Positions 52,213 to 62,054 of a DNA stretch of 64,000 nucleotides are shown in pieces. Where the stretch lies: NCBI RefSeq assembly GCF_013343235.1, contig NZ_CP040094.1, forward strand, positions 6,195,001-6,259,000. Direction: 5' to 3'. This DNA is from Nostoc sp. TCL240-02. GTDB lineage: Bacteria > Cyanobacteriota > Cyanobacteriia > Cyanobacteriales > Nostocaceae. Within the stretch, counting starts at the first letter, position 1. Each line of letters starts with the position of its first letter. The position numbers and the translations under genes were made by a program. The notes under the pieces were generated by a model that was not told the origin of the DNA, made no database searches, and saw only the letters and a program-made list of their open reading frames with translations.

Positions 52213-52956
52213 CAGTATTTCCTATATTTAAAGTTATTGTGCTGTTTCTATATCCTAATAAGTTCTAGTTAAGGCTTGATCATCCTAAACCTCCTTAAAA
52301 AAAGGAGACGCTGAAAGCGTTAGTGAGTCTGCGAAGTCAGAGGTTCCTCCAATTGAAGCAAGTGAGTGGTCTGGACTAGACAAAATATCACAAACCCAAG
52401 CGTATTAGCCCATATCTACATTAATACTTCACATACACACCACATAGTTACCGATATACTCATAGTTGATCAAAGCAATAGTTTAGTACGTTGCACCTAC
52501 CTATTTACAGCAGCTTTCTTTTGTGTGAAATACAAAGAGCTACGGGTTTTTAGGTATGATCGTGCAGTATTACGGCAGCAGAGAGATCGCTTTTAGCGTC
52601 TCCCCTTAGGAGAAGCAAGAGGTAGAAAATCTATCTGATGCGTGAGTTATGCATTTGTACCTAAATTATTTGTAAAATACTGTATCTTTACATAGTTGAA
52701 TTTTTTCATACCCACCTACTTATTACAATCATATATGAAGATAGAGTTTTGCTTGCACTGCAAACATTTGCAAACTCTAAAAGGTGTGGCAAAACATAAC
52801 AAAGTTAAGCATAAAATTAAGTACCAATAGACTCATAATCTTTCTTGATTACAGTTTTTAGGTATTATAAGTAATGAAAAAATGACAGCTTTTTTGTTAT
52901 CTTATTAGGATAATAACTACTGCGAAATAGTCACTTAAATACAAATTTAAACTTCC
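52213..52956. other. Non-coding gap with dispersed repeat remnants
   Basis: These 744 bases are AT-rich. They include a repeat-like segment (AAAGGAGACGCTGAAAGCG, near 52300-52345) and a related one near 52596-52620. No convincing gene is visible; the frame at 52366-52596 lacks a ribosome site and family support. The promoter of the next gene probably lies at 52850-52950. Confidence 0.5.
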
Positions 52957-54489
52957 ATGATTAATATTGCTAAATTAAATAAAATTGACTTTATAGTTTT
53001 GATTGCTATTGTCATTATTGGTCTGATACATTTACCTTTTCCATTTGACGGAGATCAAGCATTTTTTAGGCTAGGTGCTTTGGAAATGCAACAAGGAAAG
53101 GTACTTTATCGAGATTTTTGGGATATTAAACAACCGGGAATTTTCTCATTTTATTTTTTAGCAGGAACTTTATTTGGTTTTAATGAGATTGGTATCCATG
53201 TATTTGAACTTATTTACATGGTATTTTTTTCGATAATATTGCTGCTGACTCTAAAAAGCTATTTTCGACATCAGATAATTGCAAGTCTAGTACCTTTATT
53301 AACAGTTGGCGTTTACTATATTGTTTCCGGTGCTTGGCATCTGACTCAAGTAGAAGCACTTGTCGGTTTCCCTTTATTCCTTTGCTTTTGGGCTACTTTT
53401 AAATCTTTTAAAAAGGAGGGAAAACAAAGATTTTATCTGCTTTTAATGTCAGGCTTATTAGGCGGACTTGTGCTTTTATTTAAATTTTTATTCCTGCTTA
53501 TATTGGTTTCGTTTTGGCTAACTATATTAATGTATTCTATATTAATAAAAGGCGACAGTATTCAAAAAAACTTCAGTGAGATTTTTATCCCAATTTTTAT
53601 AGGAGTTACATTTCCTCTTTTGGTTGTTGCCAGCTACTTTATCTCGGTTAATAGTTTTGCAATAGTGCTTAAGACATTTTTTATATATCCACCGATGATT
53701 GTTGCTAATGCTGTATTTAATCAGACTAATTTTATTTTGGGAACAAAATGGTTATTACAGAACTTTTACCCTTTAATTTTAATGGCTGCTGTTGCAGTAT
53801 ATGTATCATTGTATAAGTCGAAGAATATATTGACTTTACTACTTGTTGTTTGGTGTATTTTTGGTTTGTCTGTTATTTTTTTGCAGGAAACAGCATTGTG
53901 GGAATACCATTATTTACTATTGTTTGTACCTATAGGTATTTTAGCAACTAAGGGATTAGATATATTGTGGGAGTCTTTAAAAGGATTAAAGTCTCGAATC
54001 CCAACTATTATGCTGGTATTTTTATTGTTTTTACCTTTCTCTTTTACTCTCGTAAAAAAGAGTATTACTCTGGTTAATAATAATTTTGCTTTAACTGAAG
54101 ATACACGATTGCAATATCAGGCTGTCTTTAGACCAAAATATCCATCTCTTCATTCAGAAGCTAATTTTATATCTCAACCAGGAGATATTGTTGGTGATAT
54201 TTATGTAGCTGGCGATCCATCTATTTACTATTTTTCTGGTCGGACTCAAGCAACAATACTACGTGGTTGGGCCCTTGAATATTTTCTATCTGAGCAATGG
54301 TTAGCACTTATAAAGCAGTTAGATTCATCAAAGCCTCCTTATATTTTTATTGATTACGAACCACAGGCTATAATCAAAGACAAATTTCCAAATCTGTTGG
54401 AATTTGTTGAGCAAAAATATCAGATTTTACGTCAAAATAATAACGGTATTTGGTATATCTTAAAGGAAGACTCCGAAGTGAGAATTTAG
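52957..54489 (+). CDS. Membrane glycosyltransferase-like protein (GT39/GT83-type)
   Basis: The 510-residue protein has about 10-12 membrane helices and a soluble C-terminal domain. Near the start FPFDGDQAFFRLGALEMQQGK carries the Asp-based motif typical of the first loop of lipid-linked sugar transferases (ArnT/PMT/DUF2029-like), followed by VLYRDFWDIKQPG. It likely transfers a sugar from a lipid carrier to a cell-surface acceptor; the acceptor is unknown. It is AT-rich compared with neighbours, possibly recently acquired. Not in an obvious operon. Confidence 0.72.
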   Translation: MINIAKLNKIDFIVLIAIVIIGLIHLPFPFDGDQAFFRLGALEMQQGKVLYRDFWDIKQPGIFSFYFLAGTLFGFNEIGIHVFELIYMVFFSIILLLTLKSYFRHQIIASLVPLLTVGVYYIVSGAWHLTQVEALVGFPLFLCFWATFKSFKKEGKQRFYLLLMSGLLGGLVLLFKFLFLLILVSFWLTILMYSILIKGDSIQKNFSEIFIPIFIGVTFPLLVVASYFISVNSFAIVLKTFFIYPPMIVANAVFNQTNFILGTKWLLQNFYPLILMAAVAVYVSLYKSKNILTLLLVVWCIFGLSVIFLQETALWEYHYLLLFVPIGILATKGLDILWESLKGLKSRIPTIMLVFLLFLPFSFTLVKKSITLVNNNFALTEDTRLQYQAVFRPKYPSLHSEANFISQPGDIVGDIYVAGDPSIYYFSGRTQATILRGWALEYFLSEQWLALIKQLDSSKPPYIFIDYEPQAIIKDKFPNLLEFVEQKYQILRQNNNGIWYILKEDSEVRI

Positions 54490-54580
54490 AGGATATTTTA
54501 AAAGTTTTCTTATTGTATGTTTGATAAACCACTTTTAGGCGATAGTATAACTGTAGATTATTGCAATTCTCTCATCTACC

Positions 54581-55246
54581 ATGCCAAAACAGTCTATAGG
54601 TCTTGACGATCAACTCTATAATTACCTTTTATCCGTTTCACTGCGGGAACCAGAGATTCTTTTGAAGTTGCGCCAAGAAACTGCCAGTCATCACAGAAGC
54701 ACAATGCAGATTTCACCAGAACAAGGGCAGTTTATGAGACTGCTAGTACAGCTGATTGGAGCCAAGAAAACCCTAGAAGTTGGTGTATTTACAGGTTATA
54801 GCTCACTCTCAGTTGCTTTAGCACTTCCTGATGATGGTAAAATTATTGCTGCTGATGTGAGTGAAGAATTTACTGCGATCGCCCGCCGATATTGGCAAGA
54901 AGCCGGAGTTGCCCATAAAATCGATCTACGATTGGCTCCAGGTTTAGAAACTTTAGATCAGCTGTTGGCAACTGGACAAGCCGAGACATTTGATTTTGCT
55001 TTTATTGATGCTGATAAAGAAAATTATGATGGATATTATGAGCGATCGCTGCAATTATTGCGTCCAGGTGGCTTAATTGTGATTGATAATGTTTTATGGT
55101 CAGGACAAGTTGCTGACCCGGAAAATCAAGATGAAAGCACCCAATCGATTCGCGCACTCAATGAGAAGTTACATCATGATGAACGGGTAACACTTTCCCT
55201 TGTCCCCATTGCCGATGGACTTACCTTAGCCATCAAGCGGTCTTAA
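54581..55246 (+). CDS. SAM-dependent O-methyltransferase (CCoAOMT-like)
   Basis: The 221-residue enzyme carries the class I motifs LEVGVFTGYSSLSVALALP (SAM-binding loop), AADVSEEF, FAFIDADKENYDGYYERSL with catalytic metal-binding Asp residues, and GGLIVIDNVLWSG. It belongs to the cation-dependent catechol or caffeoyl-CoA O-methyltransferase group. The substrate is unknown; phenolic small molecules are typical. The final 21 bases overlap the 3' end of the convergent alpha/beta hydrolase. Confidence 0.9.
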   Translation: MPKQSIGLDDQLYNYLLSVSLREPEILLKLRQETASHHRSTMQISPEQGQFMRLLVQLIGAKKTLEVGVFTGYSSLSVALALPDDGKIIAADVSEEFTAIARRYWQEAGVAHKIDLRLAPGLETLDQLLATGQAETFDFAFIDADKENYDGYYERSLQLLRPGGLIVIDNVLWSGQVADPENQDESTQSIRALNEKLHHDERVTLSLVPIADGLTLAIKRS

Positions 55247-56203
55247 TGTGTTACCATCCCGTAAAAATTCCAGAATCGCTGCATTCAACTCCTTAGAAGC
55301 ACCACTTGAAGCGTCATGATAGCAGTTAGACAAAATTTTTAATTTGGAATTTGGGATATGCTGATGTAATTTTTCACCATGAGTAGCAGGAAACCAACTA
55401 TCTTGATCCCCCCACAAAACTAATGTAGGACACTTAATTGCACTTAGTTTATTTTGAATTTTGGTAAGCATATTTGGCTTATTTGCTTGCCAATTCTCAA
55501 TTTCTCGCGCTGCTATTTGTAACTCTTCGGCAACTTTGACAATCGTACCAGGAAATTGAATAAACGGATAAGTTATCCAATAGACATCTTCTTTTGTCAA
55601 AATTGACGGATCAAATAATACCCCACGTCTTTCTATTGCCATAATTTCTCTTAATAGAGGTGCAAACAAATATGCTAGACGTAAGGAGTCAACTGTTTGG
55701 ATGATTTCTAGAGGAGTTTGGGCAAGTAATCCCATAGCCCAATGGGGTAGACGTTGGGCAAAAACAGGTACATTTACTACTACTAGCTGCCCGATTAACT
55801 GCGGATTTTCTTGAGCAAGAGCAAGGGCAACTAATCCCCCCAGAGATTCTGCTACAATCACTGCGGGTTCATCACATAATGCCTGAATAATTCTTTGAAA
55901 CTCAATAACTTGATGACCATTGTGTTCTCGACGAGACAATGGTTTTTCAGAAAAGCCAAAACCTTTGGCATCAAAACAAATTACCCGAAAATATTTAGAT
56001 AATTCTGTGACGCTGTGTCGCCAATTATAGCTCCAACTACCCATACCATGTAATAAAATTAGCGGTTTTCCTTTACCTTTTTCGCCATAAGAAATTTGTA
56101 CAGGATAGCCTTTAGCATCAGTAATAATTAAAGTTTGCCGTCCTTTGGGAAAAGTAGCTTGCCACCAATCTTTCATTCCGTTATCTATTAATAAATTAAC
56201 CAC
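55226..56203 (-). CDS. Alpha/beta hydrolase
   Basis: The 325-residue protein has the alpha/beta hydrolase core: HGMGSWSYNWRHS oxyanion segment, a nucleophile elbow VAESLGGLVALAL with Ser, an acidic residue in LWGDQDSWFP, and a C-terminal His in NCYHDAS. The natural substrate is unknown. It overlaps the DUF4112 gene by 8 bases and is likely expressed with it. Confidence 0.88.
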   Translation of the reverse strand: MVNLLIDNGMKDWWQATFPKGRQTLIITDAKGYPVQISYGEKGKGKPLILLHGMGSWSYNWRHSVTELSKYFRVICFDAKGFGFSEKPLSRREHNGHQVIEFQRIIQALCDEPAVIVAESLGGLVALALAQENPQLIGQLVVVNVPVFAQRLPHWAMGLLAQTPLEIIQTVDSLRLAYLFAPLLREIMAIERRGVLFDPSILTKEDVYWITYPFIQFPGTIVKVAEELQIAAREIENWQANKPNMLTKIQNKLSAIKCPTLVLWGDQDSWFPATHGEKLHQHIPNSKLKILSNCYHDASSGASKELNAAILEFLRDGNTLRPLDG

Positions 56204-56702
56204 CAGTTAAAGCGTTCCAGAATATTCTAATTAGGATTACGGGTAATGCTACTAAAATAATGGATATTAGCAACAATCCAACCAAAAGAGCAATGATAAA
56301 TAACCTATCTGCACTCTTTTGCTCGCTGGGAAACTTTAAGTATTCTTCCAATAGCTTGATATTATTAGTGTTAGCTCTCCAGGCAAAATCAAAAAAGTCT
56401 CCCAAAACGGGGACAGTGCCTACCAAGCCATCAACGATAACATTTACAACCATTTTGCCTAAAGTGGCTCTAGAGACACCCAGCCGCGCTGCTTCTAGGA
56501 TGATATAGCTAGAAAACATGACTCCCAAAAAATCACCACCAATAGGTATAAGTCCTAAAATTGGATCTAGACCAAAACCAATCTTTGTACCAGGAATAGT
56601 AATAACATTATCCAGCAGCCGACTTAACTGACGCAGGCGCTTCAAGGTGGGTGCTTTAGCATCAGGTTCAATCATAGAAAACCGAGTAGGAGAATCTGGC
56701 AT
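56196..56702 (-). CDS. DUF4112 domain membrane protein
   Basis: The 168-residue protein shows the DUF4112 pattern (RLSRLLDNVITIPGTKIGFG and DPILGLIPIGGDFLG, later VNVIVDGLVGTVPVLGDFFDFAWRAN). It has two or three membrane segments, including a strongly hydrophobic end (FIIALLVGLLLISIILVAL). Function is unknown. It overlaps the hydrolase gene start. Confidence 0.9.
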   Translation of the reverse strand: MPDSPTRFSMIEPDAKAPTLKRLRQLSRLLDNVITIPGTKIGFGLDPILGLIPIGGDFLGVMFSSYIILEAARLGVSRATLGKMVVNVIVDGLVGTVPVLGDFFDFAWRANTNNIKLLEEYLKFPSEQKSADRLFIIALLVGLLLISIILVALPVILIRIFWNALTGG

Positions 56703-56789
56703 GAAAGCGATCGCTAATTTTGCATTGAATCGTTAGACATTTTACTCCCCTACTGAGCTTTTGCAAAAGTTTTCTCAAGGATTTACAAA

Positions 56790-57689
56790 TTAATATTTTT
56801 CGTTAGATTGTGACTGTGCTTTTAGGCGCATATCTTCACCGACTGTCACGTTCAGCTGATCGCCGATTAACAGTACAGCAGCGCTCATCGATAGCCATAG
56901 CATTAAAACTATCACAGCCCCTACTGCACCATATACTTTATTATAATTGCCAAAATTCGCCACATAAAGCCGAAATAGGGCAGACAATATTGCCCAGAAA
57001 ACAGCTGCCAAAATTGCTCCAGGCATCATTGGCGTGCCTGGGTTCCATACACTTGGTCCGTAGCGATAGACAAAGCCAAAAGCAACAGCAACAATACTTA
57101 AAGCTAAAGGCCAACGTAACAACTGCCAAAGATGTAATAAGACGATCAAGGAACTATTTTCGCGTACTACTATTCCCAAAAGCCAATCGCTGGTAAACAC
57201 TAAGAAAGAAGCCAGCACTAAAAGCAACATAGTACCAACTGTTAATCCCAGAGAGACGAGCTTGGCTTTCCAAAAGGGGCGCATATTTTCTGAAGGAATT
57301 TGATGAATTTGGTCGAGGGCTGTCATAGCGGTACTCACCGCCCCAGAAGCAGTCCAAATTGCTAATGCAAAGCTCAAAGAAAATAAGCCACTGTTTCTAG
57401 AATTAGTAATTTCTGTGGTAGCAAAATCACGAATTAGAACCAGGGCTTGTTCGGGTAGGATTTGACTAAGTTGGGCCGCTAATTGTTTAAAGGTAGCTTG
57501 TAAAGATTCTGCCAATAAACCAATGGCTGTGAGGACAGCAAGAATCGCTGGAAACAGCGATAACATGGCATTGAAGGCGATTTCTGAGGCTAGTCCCAAA
57601 AGTCGTCTTTCCATTGTCCTAACAAAAGTTTTTTTGAGCGTGCGCCAATTGAGGTAGTAAAAGAAGCGAAAAAAACGGGGCTTTGGCAT
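56790..57689 (-). CDS. YihY/BrkB family membrane protein
   Basis: The 299-residue protein has six predicted helices and the family signature EIAFNAMLSLFPAILAVLTAIGLL with ASGAVSTAMTALDQIHQI. The family has no proven enzyme role; it was once wrongly called ribonuclease BN. It lies 87 bases upstream of the DUF4112 gene, so the three genes may be a loose unit. Confidence 0.9.
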   Translation of the reverse strand: MPKPRFFRFFYYLNWRTLKKTFVRTMERRLLGLASEIAFNAMLSLFPAILAVLTAIGLLAESLQATFKQLAAQLSQILPEQALVLIRDFATTEITNSRNSGLFSLSFALAIWTASGAVSTAMTALDQIHQIPSENMRPFWKAKLVSLGLTVGTMLLLVLASFLVFTSDWLLGIVVRENSSLIVLLHLWQLLRWPLALSIVAVAFGFVYRYGPSVWNPGTPMMPGAILAAVFWAILSALFRLYVANFGNYNKVYGAVGAVIVLMLWLSMSAAVLLIGDQLNVTVGEDMRLKAQSQSNEKY

Positions 57690-57835
57690 AATTTAGAGTT
57701 AAAACTGGTTAGGTTTCTTAACTACTGTGCCAAATTTTGCGTAGCGATCGCATTTATCTTTTTACCGCAATAATACCGAGTGGGGAGAGCGAGGGGCAGG
57801 GGGAGAATGACAAATGACAAATGACTATTTAATTT

Positions 57836-58300
57836 ATGAATCAAGATTTTACACAACAGTGGTTGACAGAAATCCAGGAACTCAGAGAGCAGATGGCGGC
57901 ACTTCAGAGCGATCGCGATACGGCTTGGGAAAGTGCCCAAAAATGGCGACAGCTTTACAATACAGAAGCAGAACAACGCCGCACAGATGCTCAACTGTCC
58001 CAACAGGCGATCGCATCACTCAAGGCAGACTTGCATAAACTCCGGGGTCTTGAGGTCGAGACACTGGCTGCTGGGACAACACTAACAGCGATTCACCAAG
58101 AGATAGAACAACTAAAATCTGTGGAGGAGTTACAAACTAAACTCATCGCCGTAATCAAAGAACGCGATCGCCTCTTGCAAGCTTTGAAAACTGAGCAGGA
58201 TAACCACGCCCAAACCCGCAATAGCCTTACTACTGCTTTGGGTGATGCAATTGATAGCTTGACACAGGAACGAACCAAAGGAGAAAAAGAAAGTCAATGA
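57836..58300 (+). CDS. Coiled-coil hypothetical protein
   Basis: The 154-residue protein is almost wholly coiled coil (MNQDFTQQWLTEIQELREQM to TQERTKGEKESQ), rich in Gln, Glu and Leu heptads. It is soluble and probably oligomeric. HIP1 sites lie in the gene. Similar short coiled-coil proteins are common in cyanobacteria; the function is unknown. The start follows a repeat-rich leader. Confidence 0.72.
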   Translation: MNQDFTQQWLTEIQELREQMAALQSDRDTAWESAQKWRQLYNTEAEQRRTDAQLSQQAIASLKADLHKLRGLEVETLAAGTTLTAIHQEIEQLKSVEELQTKLIAVIKERDRLLQALKTEQDNHAQTRNSLTTALGDAIDSLTQERTKGEKESQ

Positions 58301-58526
58301 CCCGCCTAAACCCCGGTTTATTAAAGAAACCAGGGTTCTTGTTGTTCATGAATCATTTAGGACTGCTATATAAGGTTGAGCTACTTATCACCCAAAGACT
58401 AAAGCTTTGGGTTTTGCGATGCTCGTGAATTAGTATTACGCCTCGGAATTGTTGAAATAAGGTAAAAATAATAGGGCATGGGGAGAATTAACTCATGCAA
58501 ACAACTCAAGGTAAGGTAAAGTACCC

Positions 58527-59753
58527 ATGCTCAGGCGCTTAATTGTGATTGTTACTGCCGCTATACTCTTTAGCAACTCCTTAACGCTGGCACAGACTAA
58601 AAAGCCCAAACCACCGGATGAATTTCCCCCTAATCCTCTAGAAATCACCACACCCGATCCACTGTTACCACGTTTGCCCAAAGATAAACAGCCGTTAACT
58701 CTCCAAGAACAGCAAAACTTAGAACCAGCGCTGGATGCCTTAAATCAGCAAGCAGCAGCGAAGCTGCAAGCAGGGGATCAGGTGGGGGCGTTTGAAATTT
58801 GGAACCGGGAACTTCGCTTGCGGCGCTTTTTAGGTTCGTTAGCAGAGGTGCAAGCACTATCACGAGTCGGCGCGATCGCTTGGAAGCAAAATGATGGGGA
58901 AGAAGTACAATATATTACGCAGCGATTGCAAGCAATTCAAAAGCAGGCGCAATCTCAGAAAACAACTGCCCAAGTTGATCTGGAATTATGGCGATCGCTG
59001 GCCCAAGCTTACCAAAATGTACGATCGATTAAACTAGCTGTAGAAGCTTACGACCAAGTTTTATTAGTGGTGCGGCAGCAAAAAGATACAGCAGCAGTAG
59101 TAGAAATCCTTAAGACAATTGGGGAACTACATTTAACTTGGTTTGATTATACCAAAGCCGCCCCAGTCTACGAGGAATTATTGAGTTTAGCTACATCTCT
59201 TGGCGAACGTGTAAATGAGGTAACATATCTGCAACGGCTGGCTTACATTTATGAGCAGACACAACAACCGCAGCAGTCATTGAATGTACTTAATAAATTA
59301 GTAAAAATTTACACTAGTGAAAATAATATTACTGTAATCCCAGAATTAAAGCTAGCGATCGCTGCAAATTACGAATCTCTAGCCAAGAAAGATCCTAACT
59401 TACTGCTAGAAGCTTTTAATAATTATCAAGAGGCTTATACCACTGCTTGGCAATTACGCGAGTATGTTCGTGCTGGTGACGCTTTGCAGAAGTTAATTGC
59501 ACTGTACCGTTCTCAAGGACAAATAGACGAGGCTTTGCAGGCTAGCCAAATCCTTGTACAGACACAGACGCAATCTGCCAACTTTTACGGGATAATGCAA
59601 GCTTATGACCAAATTGGGCAATTGTATCTAGAACAGAAAGATTTTCCTCAAGCATTAACAGCTTTTAAAAAAGGGTTGGAAATAGCACAACAACTAAAAC
59701 ATGAAGAAGCATACTTTACTAAGCAAATTGAAAAAATATCATCTAATCGATAA
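58527..59753 (+). CDS. Exported TPR-repeat protein
   Basis: The 408-residue protein has an N-terminal signal peptide (MLRRLIVIVTAAILFSNSLT, cleavage after LAQ) and a Pro-rich spacer, then 7-9 TPR-like helical pairs (for example AVEAYDQVLLVVRQQKDTAA, QALTAFKKGLEIAQQLKHEE). It probably acts as an envelope scaffold for protein interaction. No partner gene is adjacent. Confidence 0.85.
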   Translation: MLRRLIVIVTAAILFSNSLTLAQTKKPKPPDEFPPNPLEITTPDPLLPRLPKDKQPLTLQEQQNLEPALDALNQQAAAKLQAGDQVGAFEIWNRELRLRRFLGSLAEVQALSRVGAIAWKQNDGEEVQYITQRLQAIQKQAQSQKTTAQVDLELWRSLAQAYQNVRSIKLAVEAYDQVLLVVRQQKDTAAVVEILKTIGELHLTWFDYTKAAPVYEELLSLATSLGERVNEVTYLQRLAYIYEQTQQPQQSLNVLNKLVKIYTSENNITVIPELKLAIAANYESLAKKDPNLLLEAFNNYQEAYTTAWQLREYVRAGDALQKLIALYRSQGQIDEALQASQILVQTQTQSANFYGIMQAYDQIGQLYLEQKDFPQALTAFKKGLEIAQQLKHEEAYFTKQIEKISSNR

Positions 59754-59787
59754 TACCTATTAATTGATTATTCAACTTAGATGCTTT

Positions 59788-60351
59788 TCAGCTTAATACA
59801 TCTTCATATATTTCTGCGATCGCACACCGAAAATCAACGCTAGCTAAATGCACTTCTTGTTCTTGTTCATAAGGATAAAGTACCCACTGTCCTTGTTCAT
59901 TGCGGCGGAAGCATTCGACACTCATTCGATCTGATGAAATTAGCACATACTCTTGTAGTGATTCTAAGTGTCGATAACTAGCGAATTTCTTGCCTCTGTC
60001 ATAGCCTTCTGTTGACTCAGAAAGTACTTCAATAATTAAACAAGGATTGGATTTAAAATATTCAAACGCTCTATCTCGTGTATCACAAGTCACCATGACA
60101 TCAGGATAGAAATAGCGGTTGATAACATCAATCTGTGCTTTCATGTCCAACATATAGACACGGCATCCACTACCCCGGAGATGGTTTCGTAACAGCATAG
60201 ATACATTCATGCTAACTGTGACATGAGCATCACTTGCCCCTGCCATCGCGTAGACTTGTCCATCAATATACTCATGTTTAATTTCACTTACTTTCTCGCC
60301 TTCTAGATATTCTTCTGGAGAGATATAGTACTCACTTTGGCTGATGACCAT
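59788..60351 (-). CDS. Uma2 family endonuclease-like protein (DUF820)
   Basis: The 187-residue protein has the Uma2 restriction-like fold with PDVMVTCDTRD and the acid-rich CLIIEVLSEST motif, a PD-(D/E)XK-type layout. It begins SEYYISPEEYLEGEKVSEIKHEYIDGQVY. This family is very numerous in cyanobacteria, often in many copies; some are thought to be mobile-DNA-linked, but the physiological role is unknown. It stands alone on the minus strand. Confidence 0.9.
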   Translation of the reverse strand: MVISQSEYYISPEEYLEGEKVSEIKHEYIDGQVYAMAGASDAHVTVSMNVSMLLRNHLRGSGCRVYMLDMKAQIDVINRYFYPDVMVTCDTRDRAFEYFKSNPCLIIEVLSESTEGYDRGKKFASYRHLESLQEYVLISSDRMSVECFRRNEQGQWVLYPYEQEQEVHLASVDFRCAIAEIYEDVLS

Positions 60352-60399
60352 TTTAGTACCTTAGTAGTTTTATCAAATATTTTAACCCATACAACAAAT

Positions 60400-61980
60400 T
60401 TAATGAGCGACAGCACCACCAGATGGCTTCACCTTTTTGAAGAATAAAACGGCAAGTCCACTGAGTAATAATGCAATACCAATAAAATAGAAACAATCGT
60501 TAAAAGCCATGACAAAAGCTTCCCGGCGGACAATGTTAGATATGGATGCAATCGCTTGATTTTGTGCTGTACTCAAATCTGCTCCTTTGCTGATAAAATA
60601 CTGTGTCATTTGGTCAATTCGCTGTTGAGTTTCTGGGTTATATAAAGATATCTCATCACCCAATCTATTTGAGTGAAATTGCTCTCTGTTAGTTAATAAA
60701 GTTGCTAAAGATGCAATTCCTATAGAACCGCCCATATTCCGCATCATATTAAATAAACCACTTGCTGAACCTGCTTCTTTTGGACTCAATCCAGCAGTAG
60801 CGATAGAAGTTAGCGGTACCATAATTAGGGGTTGTCCCATTGCACGCACAAATTGCGACCAGCGTAACTGATCTAAGCCCGTTTCATTAGTCATTCCGGA
60901 GTTCATAAATGCACTAATGGAAAACAACGTTACGCCAACAGCTACCATTAACCGTACATCAATGCGTTGCATCAATTTGGGAATGAGTGGAATAATAAAA
61001 AGTTGAGGAATACCAGCCCAAATCAAGACTTCACCAATTTGTAGCGCATTGTATTTTTGAATTTGGGCAAGATACAACGGTAAAATATAAATTGAACCAT
61101 ACAATCCCACCCCCAGGGACACGTTAACAATACTGGCTAAACCGAAGTTCCGCCTAAACAAAAGTCGTAAATTAATAAATGGTTGCTTACGAGTTAATTC
61201 TATAAAGAAAAATATCGCCAGAAAAATTGCTGCGATCGCACTTAAGCGCAAAATCAGCGCTGAACTAAACCAATCTTTGCGGCTACCTTCTTCTAAAACA
61301 ACTTGCAGGGAACCTAACCCAATAGCCATTGCAATAATTCCCCACCAATCACCTTGTTTCAGTAAATTAATTTGGGGTTTTTCTTGCTTAATTCCATACC
61401 AAACTCCAGCTAGCATCAATGCGCCTGGAATTACATTTATATAAAAGTTGTATTCCCAACCAAAATTTTCTGTTAACCAACCTCCCAATGTTGGGCCAAT
61501 TGAAGGTGCAAAAACGGCACTAAATCCAAAAGCAGCCAGCCCAACTGATTGCTTAGATTGAGGTAAAGTTGTTAATACAACTGTCATAGCAGTGGGAATT
61601 AAAACTCCTCCACTAAAACCTTGCAAGGCGCGAAATAAAATCATGGAATTGAGATTCCATGACCAAGCACAGCATATAGAAAAGAAAATAAATAATACAG
61701 TATTTACTAACAGATAACGTCGCAGAGAAAACACCCGCGATAACCATCCTGTTAAAGGAATTACCACAATCTCTGCTACTAAATAAGCAGTAGAGATCCA
61801 AGAACCTTCTTCTAAAGTTGCTCCTAAACTTGCTTGAATATCTTGTAGTGAAGCATTAGTTATTTGAATATCTAATACTGCCATAAATGCACCAAGCATA
61901 CTGGCTAATACACCAATCCAGGTTTTTAGCGGTACACGTTCTGGTGGTGCTTGCTGACGAATTACACCTGTATTAGCCAT
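60400..61980 (-). CDS. EmrB/QacA-type MFS drug transporter (DHA2)
   Basis: The 526-residue protein has 14 predicted helices and DHA2 motifs (DIQITNASLQDIQASLGATL, SGVLIPTAMTVVLTTLP, RALQGFSGG). It exports drugs or metabolites using the proton gradient, and pairs with an EmrA/HlyD periplasmic adaptor; such a gene is at the right edge. Another MFS gene lies between the two. The substrate is unknown. Confidence 0.92.
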   Translation of the reverse strand: MANTGVIRQQAPPERVPLKTWIGVLASMLGAFMAVLDIQITNASLQDIQASLGATLEEGSWISTAYLVAEIVVIPLTGWLSRVFSLRRYLLVNTVLFIFFSICCAWSWNLNSMILFRALQGFSGGVLIPTAMTVVLTTLPQSKQSVGLAAFGFSAVFAPSIGPTLGGWLTENFGWEYNFYINVIPGALMLAGVWYGIKQEKPQINLLKQGDWWGIIAMAIGLGSLQVVLEEGSRKDWFSSALILRLSAIAAIFLAIFFFIELTRKQPFINLRLLFRRNFGLASIVNVSLGVGLYGSIYILPLYLAQIQKYNALQIGEVLIWAGIPQLFIIPLIPKLMQRIDVRLMVAVGVTLFSISAFMNSGMTNETGLDQLRWSQFVRAMGQPLIMVPLTSIATAGLSPKEAGSASGLFNMMRNMGGSIGIASLATLLTNREQFHSNRLGDEISLYNPETQQRIDQMTQYFISKGADLSTAQNQAIASISNIVRREAFVMAFNDCFYFIGIALLLSGLAVLFFKKVKPSGGAVAH

Positions 61981-62054
61981 AGTGTTGTTCCAGTTTTAAG
62001 GTTAAGCAACAAAATTATTATTAACTTTTATACCATCTATTTGCTGTTTTTATC

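Noticed and set aside
52366..52596. 76-residue ORF upstream of the membrane glycosyltransferase
   Set aside because: No ribosome site or family pattern, and it overlaps repeat-like DNA.
59788..60351. Uma2 gene as part of a defence island
   Set aside because: Uma2/DUF820 genes are very common singletons in cyanobacteria and no other defence gene is adjacent.
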